From: Bifidobacteriaceae bacterium
Lineage (GTDB): Bacteria > Actinomycetota > Actinomycetes > Actinomycetales > WQXJ01
Direction of reading: 5' to 3'
Length of the DNA stretch: 5,348 bases
NCBI GenBank assembly: GCA_031272565.1
Contig: JAISTN010000410.1
Span: 1 to 5,348, forward strand
Shown piece after piece: positions 1 to 5,348 of the stretch. Below the pieces are notes generated by a model, which made no database searches, was not told the DNA's origin, and worked only from the letters and a program-made list of their open reading frames with translations. The position numbers were made by a program, and so were the translations under genes. Every line of letters begins with the position of its first letter. The stretch's first letter is position 1.

Positions 1-391
1 CCTCCAGTTCGCGCCGGGCGCCGGCCGCCAGGGCCGGCACCCGCACCGCGATGGTGCCGTCACCCATGCCGATCCGCAGTGTGGAAGGCAGCGCCCGGCG
101 CCGTGAAGCGTTGGTGACCCACAGCGAGACGGTCGCCTCGGTGCCTACCGCCACGCGCATCCGTTCGGCGTCCAGTTCAACCTCGTAGCGGGACGAACCG
201 AGGGCCATCAGCAGGCCCACGGCCAGCAGCGCGATGGCGGCCAGCGCCGGAATGGTCAGTTCGGTCCAGCCAAACCACCAGCCCACCGCGCCGGTCACCA
301 GGGCAGTACCGAGCGCCCACCAGGCCCAGGGACGGACGGTGGGTTCACTGGCGGCACGTGGTGGCCGCAGAGACTGCGGTAGGGCGGTCAT
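1..391 (-). CDS. DUF58 domain membrane protein, partial (N-terminal 130 residues)
   Basis: The frame opens with ATG at 391-389 and runs off the window at position 1. It gives a short, basic, proline-containing N-tail (SLRPPRAAS), a Trp-rich hydrophobic segment at about residues 22-42, a second at about 46-65 rich in Ala/Leu, then a soluble part with VTNASRRRALPSTLRI (92-107) and VPALAAGARRELE (118-130). Two membrane helices followed by a beta-type segment with an N-x-S/P and an LAAG motif is the usual start of DUF58 proteins, which carry a von Willebrand A-like domain further on. That domain is outside the window. Genes for DUF58 proteins very commonly follow moxR, and this one starts 7 bases after the moxR stop. 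Assignment rests on topology, short motifs and context, and the diagnostic DUF58 core cannot be seen. Confidence 0.85.
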   Translation of the reverse strand, partial: MTALPQSLRPPRAASEPTVRPWAWWALGTALVTGAVGWWFGWTELTIPALAAIALLAVGLLMALGSSRYEVELDAERMRVAVGTEATVSLWVTNASRRRALPSTLRIGMGDGTIAVRVPALAAGARRELE

Positions 392-398
392 GATGTGG

Positions 399-1376
399 CT
401 ATTGGCCCCTGAACTGGGCCTCGGTACCGGTGGGTGGCGGAATCGCCGCGACGATCTCCGCGATCACCTGGGCCGGTTCCACGCCGTCGATCTGCGCGTC
501 CGGCGTCACAATAATGCGGTGTGACAGGACGGCGTGGGCCAAGGCTTTGACATCATCCGGCGTGACATAGCCGCGCCCCTGGGCCATGGCGTAGACCTTG
601 GCGCAGCGGGCCAGCGACAGCGCACCGCGCATCGACACGCCCAGGGCGCAGCGGGCGTCGGTGCGGGTGTTCTCGCAGATGGTCAGGATGTAGTCCAACA
701 CCAGGCGTGAGACGTGCGCGGCGGCGGCGATCTGTTGCAGTTCGACAACCCGCTTGGTGGTGACCACCGGCTTGATACCCAAGGTGCGGTCGGTGCGGGC
801 CGATTCGGCCACGATGGCCAGCGAGGCGGCCCGGTCCGGGTAGCCGATGGCGGTGCGGACCAGGAAGCGGTCCAACTGGGCTTCCGGCAGCGGGTAGGTG
901 CCAAGCTGTTCGACCGGGTTTTGGGTGGCGATCACCATGAAGGGGCTGGGCACCGGGTGGGCGACGCCGTCAATGGTGACGTGGCGTTCCTCCATCACCT
1001 CCAGCAGCGCGGACTGGGTTTTGGGACTGGCCCGGTTGATCTCATCGGCCAACAGGATGGAGCAGAAGATGGGCCCCGGCCGGAAGTCGAAATCGCCCTT
1101 CTTCTGGTCGTAGACGTTGGCGCCAATCAAGTCTGAGGGCAACAGGTCCGGCGTGAACTGGACCCGCCCGTGGGTGCCGTCCAGCGAGGCGGCCAGGGCC
1201 TTCGCCAGCGAGGTCTTGCCGGTGCCGGGCACGTCTTCAAGCAACACGTGGCCGCCGGCAAACAGGGCGGTCAGCACCAGCCCGATGGCGTTCGACTTGC
1301 CGACGATGGCGCCGCCAATACTGCCGTTGATGGCGCTGAACTCGCGGGCGAATTCGGTCACCTGGGGGCTTTCCAT
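399..1376 (-). CDS. MoxR-family AAA+ ATPase
   Basis: A complete 325-residue protein, the usual length for MoxR ATPases. Visible motifs in order: Walker A PGTGKTS (50-56), the FTPDLLPSDLIGANVYD stretch (74-90) typical of the family, Walker B ILLADE (107-112) continuing into the INRASPKTQSALLEVMEE signature (113-130), sensor 1 IATQNP (149-154), EAQLDRF with candidate arginine finger R170, and sensor 2 in GVSMRGALSL (R250). The AAA+ lid follows to the C-terminus. No key residue is missing, so it should hydrolyse ATP. MoxR proteins are cytoplasmic chaperone-like ATPases that work with DUF58 or von Willebrand A proteins to mature or remodel partner complexes; the partner here is unknown. The ATG at 1376 is chosen because AAGGAG lies 4 bases upstream. 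It follows the FN3 gene by 73 bases and precedes the DUF58 gene by 7, so it is very likely in one operon. Confidence 0.95.
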   Translation of the reverse strand: MESPQVTEFAREFSAINGSIGGAIVGKSNAIGLVLTALFAGGHVLLEDVPGTGKTSLAKALAASLDGTHGRVQFTPDLLPSDLIGANVYDQKKGDFDFRPGPIFCSILLADEINRASPKTQSALLEVMEERHVTIDGVAHPVPSPFMVIATQNPVEQLGTYPLPEAQLDRFLVRTAIGYPDRAASLAIVAESARTDRTLGIKPVVTTKRVVELQQIAAAAHVSRLVLDYILTICENTRTDARCALGVSMRGALSLARCAKVYAMAQGRGYVTPDDVKALAHAVLSHRIIVTPDAQIDGVEPAQVIAEIVAAIPPPTGTEAQFRGQ

Positions 1377-1449
1377 GGTTCTCCTTGCTTGGGTTTGGGC
1401 CGGGTTGGGCTGACCAGACTCTATCGGTTGTGGCCGGTGGTCGCGGGCA
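1377..1449 (-). other. FN3-moxR intergenic spacer
   Basis: This 73-base spacer holds the MoxR ribosome-binding site. It contains no GC-rich hairpin followed by a T-run on the minus strand, and no convincing -35/-10 pair. The longest inverted repeat I see is 5 bases (GACCA/TGGTC) with a loop of about 20 bases. The simplest reading is cotranscription of the FN3 gene, moxR and the DUF58 gene, with moxR translated independently from its own site. Confidence 0.5.
1381..1386 (-). promoter_or_regulatory. Ribosome-binding site of the MoxR gene
   Basis: On the minus strand the sequence reads AAGGAG, then AACC, then the ATG of the MoxR gene. This strong Shine-Dalgarno match at 4-base spacing fixes the start codon. 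Confidence 0.8.
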
Positions 1450-4400
1450 TCACGGGGCTTGCAGGGTGTAGGTGACCTCTTCCGAACAGACTTGTTTAGG
1501 GCTCCCGGCGCAGGCCTTGAAGGTCACGGTGATGGTGGTGTTGCCCGTGATGTATGGCCCAGCCGTGGCCGGCATGGAGTCCGTGGACCAAGGGCCGTTG
1601 TTGACTTTGTAGAGAATCTTCTGGTTGCTGTTGTAACCACCCCAGGTGCTTGGACCAGCCGGCCTGGCTATGGCGAACTCGTTCTGCGGGTGGTCGGTGT
1701 AGCCACCCCCTGCGCAGGCCAACGAACCGGCGCTATAGGCCGGCCAGGCCGCCACTACCACCGCTGCGCTGGGCACCGGCTGGGCGCCCAGAGAAGGCCA
1801 AGTCAGGAGCCGAGCAGCTCGGACCAGGCCCGCCACAGCGCCGCTGCCAGCCACATCCCAAACCTGCCCCTGGGTGCTACTACCTGTACCACTGAAGGCT
1901 GCCGGCTCCTCGGACGGATCTGGCGTAGTGGTTGGGGGATCAGTGGTGGGCGTCTCAGTTGGCGCCAAGGTCAGACCGCTGGCCGCGTTGTCCAAAGCCG
2001 TCTTGGCGCTGTCAACCTGTGCCTGGGTCGCCGCGGGGTTGTTGTAGACGGTATTCGCGGTCTCGAAAGCCGTCTTGAAGGTGGCCCACGAATCGGCCGT
2101 GTACGTGCCGCTCCCGTTGCCGGCGTTATAGGTAGAACGGTTCGCGTTCAACGATGCTTCTAGGCCTGACTTGTCAGGCGGCTTGGAGTAGAACGTGCAG
2201 GTCGGGGCTCCAGGCACACTGGGCGTGGTCTTGACAACCGCCGTCACCGTCTGGGAACCGACCGAACACAGGTCCGTGGCGTCCTGCGGCGGAATCTGCC
2301 CGCCCTGGAACACGATGCAGGCCACCACTTGGTAGGCATAGCCGCCATCCCGATAGCCCAAGCCTGTCTGGGTGAAGGTGGTGGTCGGTCCCTCGACCGC
2401 GGTGATCTCCTCACCGTTCTGGTAGACGTGGTAGATGACGCCAAAACTGCTTGGAATCGTCCCGGGCCTTGCCCATTTCAGGGCGACTGTGCCCTGATCC
2501 GGCGCTGTCTCGGTCGAGGCGGTGGCCGTCACATTGCCGGGCGCGCCCGGCTGGGCCCACATGGTGAAGGAGGCCGTCTGGGTCCCGGACACATCCCCGG
2601 CCGCGTTGTGAGCCACCACGTGATAGGTCCGGGTTTCGCCCGGCGCCAGCGACGCGGAGCAACTGGTGGCGGTGGTGGTGCAGACCTTGTTGTTGGACGA
2701 ATCAAGCACGGTAAAGGTGACAGAAGCGCCGTTTTCATCGACCGGATTCCAGCTTAGCGCCACCGTGCCCGCCGCCGACCGGGAAACCGCCAACCCAGTT
2801 GGCTCGCCCGGCTTCCCATAGGGCAAGGCCGTGACCGGCGGGGAGGCAGTATCAGACGGCCCGGCCTGGTTTTCCGCCCGGACGGTGAACGAATACTGCA
2901 CACCCGGCGCCAGGCCCGGAATGGTCAGCGAAGTGCCGGTGGTCTCCACCGTGCGGGTGGTACCCCCACCGGTGACGGTGACCACATAGCGGGTGACATT
3001 GCCGCTGGGCGCGGTCCAACTAAGCGTCACCTGGCCGTCACCCTCCACGGGCGTCACACCCGTGGGGGCACCAGGTTTGATTTCCACCAGCACCGGGGCC
3101 GAGGCCGGCGAGGGCAGCGAATCCCCCACCCCGTTGTGCGCCACCACGGTGAACGAATAGTTCTGGCCCATGGCCAGGCCCGTGATGGTGCAAACCACGC
3201 TGGGGCAATTCTGCGAACCACCACCCCAACTGACCGTGTAACCGGTGATCGGGTCGCCGTTGGCGGCCGGCTGGTTCCAAGTCAACGTCACCTCACCCGG
3301 GTTAACCACAGCCCCGGCCACCGGCGCGCTGGGCGCGTCCGGCACACCCTTGGCGGTGGCCACAAAGCTGCCCTGCACCTGGCGGTTGGCCTGATCCAAA
3401 GCGTCGTTGGCGGTGAAACTGACCGTGATGGCGCCAACGTAATCATCCTTCAAGGTCAAAGTGATGTTGCCCGAAGCATCGCTGCTGGCCGTCGCGACAT
3501 CGGGCGCCACCGTGGCCTGGCCCACCAGCTTGAGCGGACCCAGGTTGGGCACCGGGTTGACCGCGCCCTGCAGCACATTGACCGTGGCCGGCTTGCCCTT
3601 CGTCACCACCACGCCCGTCACCGGAGCCAGCGTCAACGGCGGCTTGGTCGAACCGGTCACCATGATGGGCACCGTGCCCGTCACCGCCTCGCCGTTGTCA
3701 TAAACCAGGGTGATGCCCACGCCGCTGGCCGTCCCCACGCGGGCGGTAGCGGCATCGGCCGCCACCATCAACCGGCTCCCCACCAAGGTGGCCGTGACCC
3801 CGTTGCCGGGCGGCGTGGGGGCGGCAAACTGGACCTTGGCCGGATCCGGCGCCTCGCCCAATACCGTGACAAAGCTCAACAGGTCAACCTCCGCCTGCCC
3901 GCCCAACTCGACCGACAAGGTGGCCGGCTGGAAGACCGGCTTGACCCGGTCCACCGGGATCACCCGGATGGGCAGCGTCAACACCGCCTGGCGGGTCTTG
4001 GCCTCGCTCAGGTCGCCATCGGCCACCTTGAAGGAGATCGAAGCCTGGCCGCCGTAATCCCGGTCCGCCGTGTAAGTCAACGTGTTGGCGTCGACCCTTT
4101 CACTCACGCCGTGAGTGGCGCTGACATAGCCGCCGTTTTGCGGGTCAACCAGGACCGGCTCCTTGCCGGGGCCCACCCGGACATATTCGATCATCGAGAT
4201 GGTCTTGGTTTCACCAGCCGTGACCTCGATTGTCTTGCCCTCAAACTTGGCCCGCAAGATGGGCGGGAAGGTGCCCAGCGCCGGCACCGAAATGAAGGCG
4301 TAGGTACAGGCGCCCTCGGCATCCGGGTTGGTGTTGGTCAGCTTGTAGAAGACAATCGCCGGGTCACGCTGCAGATTGACCGTAATGGTGTTGTCGTCGT

Positions 4401-5348
4401 TGCGGAAGGCCACCGTTGGATCCGCCTCCACCGTCAACTCCAGGTCCGTCAACGGGCCGGACGGGTTTTCCGCCGTGTCCATGACGTGCACCGTGACAGA
4501 CGTCTGGTCGATGGTCTCCTTCGGGGCAATCACATAGTCCCGGGCCTTGGGCGGCGCAAAGGCCGCCTCCGGGTCGATCGTCACCATGACCTGGCCCACG
4601 GCCCTGCCACCCGACTGGTTGCAGGCCGTGTACTGGACCGTACCGCCCTGCACCTCGGTGGTGTCGGGGGTGGTGACCACCACGCGGCGGTCCTGGATCT
4701 CGGCTTCGACGCCGTCAACCTCCAGTTCGCCGCACAGTTCCAGTTCCCCGCCGGCCATGTCGATGTCGTTGGCCAGGACACGCAGTTCCACCACCTGGTT
4801 GGGCCGCACCGAGACCTGGTCCACGCGGGTGAAGACGTCGTTTTCACCCTGGGGCACCTCGGCGATACCCACCGTGATGGTGGCGGTGGCCCGCAAGCCA
4901 ACCCAGTCCTCCACCGCGTAGGTGAACTTGTCGGTGCCAGTGGCGCCCGCCTCCGCCTGGTATTCCAGCCAGTCCGGGCCCTGGTTGATGATGGTGCCCT
5001 TCTGCGGGGCGGTGTCGATGCCCTGCAAGATGACGCCGTCGCCGTCCACATCGATGCCCGTCAGCGGAATCGACAGACGCACCGTCTGGCCGGCAAAGAC
5101 CCGGCCGGAAACAGCCTTGGGGGTGGGCTCCTGCTTGTTGTTGCCCTGCGATTCGTGCACCCGGATAGAAGCCACGCCGGTGGCAGTCAAACCCTCCGCG
5201 TCCACCACCTGGAAGGCGATCTCAACCGACGTGGGGTGATCCGGCGCCTGGTAACGGATGGTGTTGCCGGAAGCGTAAACGGTACCTTCCGACACCTCGA
5301 TGGGGAAGGACTGGTCAACCTCGATCTCGTCACCATCCGGGTCCGAGG
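1450..5348 (-). CDS. Giant Ig-like/fibronectin type III repeat protein, partial (N-terminus outside window)
   Basis: The frame stays open to the window edge: 17 codons precede the GTG at 5295 and read as ordinary domain sequence with a DPDGD motif, so that GTG is internal. The visible part is 1298 residues, ending in TGA at 1450-1452. Counting from the first full codon: about seven Ig/cadherin-like modules (1-666; motifs DVDGDG, LANDID, YDNGE), four FN3 domains (669-757, 758-841, 846-931, 933-1039; VTLTW/VTLSW strands, YSFTV..HN motifs), a FIVAR-like helical module (1061-1127), a Pro/Thr linker (1128-1148), an odd Ala/Val-rich stretch (about 1150-1217) and a Cys-containing beta segment (1222-1298). 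Several close cysteine pairs suggest an oxidising, extracellular location. No signal peptide or anchor is visible; it would lie upstream. Position before moxR-duf58 matches the FN3 member of PFNA-type clusters; the bifidobacterial FN3 protein has been reported to bind TNF-alpha. Here a binding or adhesion role is inference only. Confidence 0.9.
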   Translation of the reverse strand, partial: SDPDGDEIEVDQSFPIEVSEGTVYASGNTIRYQAPDHPTSVEIAFQVVDAEGLTATGVASIRVHESQGNNKQEPTPKAVSGRVFAGQTVRLSIPLTGIDVDGDGVILQGIDTAPQKGTIINQGPDWLEYQAEAGATGTDKFTYAVEDWVGLRATATITVGIAEVPQGENDVFTRVDQVSVRPNQVVELRVLANDIDMAGGELELCGELEVDGVEAEIQDRRVVVTTPDTTEVQGGTVQYTACNQSGGRAVGQVMVTIDPEAAFAPPKARDYVIAPKETIDQTSVTVHVMDTAENPSGPLTDLELTVEADPTVAFRNDDNTITVNLQRDPAIVFYKLTNTNPDAEGACTYAFISVPALGTFPPILRAKFEGKTIEVTAGETKTISMIEYVRVGPGKEPVLVDPQNGGYVSATHGVSERVDANTLTYTADRDYGGQASISFKVADGDLSEAKTRQAVLTLPIRVIPVDRVKPVFQPATLSVELGGQAEVDLLSFVTVLGEAPDPAKVQFAAPTPPGNGVTATLVGSRLMVAADAATARVGTASGVGITLVYDNGEAVTGTVPIMVTGSTKPPLTLAPVTGVVVTKGKPATVNVLQGAVNPVPNLGPLKLVGQATVAPDVATASSDASGNITLTLKDDYVGAITVSFTANDALDQANRQVQGSFVATAKGVPDAPSAPVAGAVVNPGEVTLTWNQPAANGDPITGYTVSWGGGSQNCPSVVCTITGLAMGQNYSFTVVAHNGVGDSLPSPASAPVLVEIKPGAPTGVTPVEGDGQVTLSWTAPSGNVTRYVVTVTGGGTTRTVETTGTSLTIPGLAPGVQYSFTVRAENQAGPSDTASPPVTALPYGKPGEPTGLAVSRSAAGTVALSWNPVDENGASVTFTVLDSSNNKVCTTTATSCSASLAPGETRTYHVVAHNAAGDVSGTQTASFTMWAQPGAPGNVTATASTETAPDQGTVALKWARPGTIPSSFGVIYHVYQNGEEITAVEGPTTTFTQTGLGYRDGGYAYQVVACIVFQGGQIPPQDATDLCSVGSQTVTAVVKTTPSVPGAPTCTFYSKPPDKSGLEASLNANRSTYNAGNGSGTYTADSWATFKTAFETANTVYNNPAATQAQVDSAKTALDNAASGLTLAPTETPTTDPPTTTPDPSEEPAAFSGTGSSTQGQVWDVAGSGAVAGLVRAARLLTWPSLGAQPVPSAAVVVAAWPAYSAGSLACAGGGYTDHPQNEFAIARPAGPSTWGGYNSNQKILYKVNNGPWSTDSMPATAGPYITGNTTITVTFKACAGSPKQVCSEEVTYTLQAP
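1966..2166 (-). other. FIVAR-like helical module within the giant protein
   Basis: About 67 residues follow the FIVAR pattern: an initial helix with LEASLNANRSTYNAG, the YTADSWATFKTAFETA core (aromatic-x-x-x-SW then a helix), and a closing ATQAQVDSAKTALDNAASGL helix. FIVAR modules are small three-helix bundles found in cell-wall and host-surface-binding proteins of Gram-positive bacteria. Third-position A/T content is close to that of the FN3 domains (about 13 of 67 by hand count), so nothing marks it as recent foreign DNA. It is followed directly by a linker rich in Pro and Thr (1965-1903). Confidence 0.75.
2230..3342 (-). repeat. Four tandem fibronectin type III domains in the giant protein
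   Basis: The four domains lie at about 3342-3076, 3075-2824, 2811-2554 and 2550-2230. Each starts with a proline-rich linker (PDAPSAP, PGAPTG, PGEPTG, PGAPGN) and has the conserved Trp of strand B (LTWNQP, LSWTAP, LSWNPV, LKWARP) and the Tyr of strand F (YSFTVVAHN, YSFTVRAEN, YHVVAHN, YAYQVVA). The first three are close to consensus; the fourth is longer and more diverged. A 14-base exact repeat (ACGGTGAACGAATA on the plus strand, 2882-2895 and 3146-3159) encodes the shared YSFTV strand of the first two domains, a sign of old duplication. FN3 arrays in actinobacterial exported proteins usually act as spacers or binding modules. Confidence 0.9.
3349..5348 (-). repeat. Array of about seven divergent Ig/cadherin-like modules in the giant protein
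   Basis: Modules of roughly 90-105 residues follow one another, with approximate boundaries (visible numbering) 1-64 (partial), 75-164, 168-258, 264-360, 362-466, 468-565 and 566-666. Recurrent features are an initial beta strand, a VxxGxxVxLxV strand, an acidic DxDGD or NDxD turn in several modules, a Tyr-rich strand such as LTYTADRDYGGQASISF, and a closing TITV-type strand. This resembles bacterial Ig-like families such as Big_9 and cadherin-like tandem repeats. The acidic turns could bind calcium, but the full cadherin set of ligands is not evident. Boundaries are estimated by eye and repeats are too diverged to align at DNA level. Confidence 0.65.

Noticed and set aside
1397..1445. Possible terminator hairpin between the FN3 gene and moxR
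   Set aside because: Only a 5-base inverted repeat (GACCA/TGGTC) with a loop of about 20 bases, no GC-rich stem and no T-run on the minus strand.
1570..1620. Cytokine-receptor-like WSxWS motif in the tail (GPWSTDS)
   Set aside because: The second Trp-Ser pair is missing and the segment is not in an FN3 domain, so it does not support receptor mimicry.
1459..2163. Long plus-strand open frame (234 codons) opposite the tail of the giant protein
   Set aside because: Its Gly/Arg-rich translation has no domain pattern, and GC-rich coding DNA often leaves the opposite strand open. The minus-strand frame has clear FIVAR and beta-strand features.
4581..5051. Arg/Trp/Ser-rich alternative minus-strand frame (156 codons)
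   Set aside because: It is an out-of-frame reading of the Ig-like array, with biased low-complexity composition and no recognisable motif.
5293..5295. GTG as the start of the giant protein
   Set aside because: The same frame continues upstream for 17 codons to the window edge with typical Ig-like sequence (DPDGDEIEV), and there is no ribosome-binding site before the GTG.
1..5348. CRISPR array, tRNA/rRNA, insertion sequence or phage genes
   Set aside because: No regularly spaced direct repeats, no tRNA-like fold, no terminal inverted repeats or transposase/integrase motifs were seen. Nearly all bases are explained by three collinear genes.

Overview
The window is a GC-rich (high GC3) segment whose three genes all lie on the minus strand, so transcription runs from position 5348 towards position 1. 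Strong G/C preference at third codon positions, a fibronectin-type-III giant protein next to a MoxR ATPase and a DUF58 protein, and an AAGGAG ribosome-binding site all suggest an actinobacterium. I cannot name the genus. The gene order matches the middle of the actinobacterial 'PFNA' cluster described in bifidobacteria (Ser/Thr kinase, FN3 protein, AAA ATPase, DUF58, transglutaminase, and often a PP2C phosphatase and FHA protein). Only the FN3, ATPase and DUF58 members are visible here.

Layout in order of transcription. (1) Positions 5348-1450: a very large multidomain protein, open at the window edge, with about seven divergent Ig/cadherin-like modules, four FN3 domains, a FIVAR-like helical module, a Pro/Thr linker, an Ala/Val-rich stretch of odd composition, and a cysteine-containing terminal beta segment. 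(2) Positions 1449-1377: a 73-base spacer carrying the ribosome-binding site of the next gene. (3) Positions 1376-399: a complete MoxR-type AAA+ ATPase with all its motifs. (4) Positions 391-1: the N-terminal 130 residues of a DUF58 membrane protein, starting 7 bases after the ATPase stop and cut by the window edge.

Working model, from family knowledge: the big protein is exported or surface-anchored and binds or senses something outside the cell. MoxR and the DUF58 protein form a cytoplasmic chaperone/membrane pair that may assemble or remodel an envelope complex. The core cluster is known. The least ordinary part is the C-terminal region of the large protein (about 1450-2166), where a FIVAR module and a compositionally odd segment appear to sit inside or just before the terminal domain.
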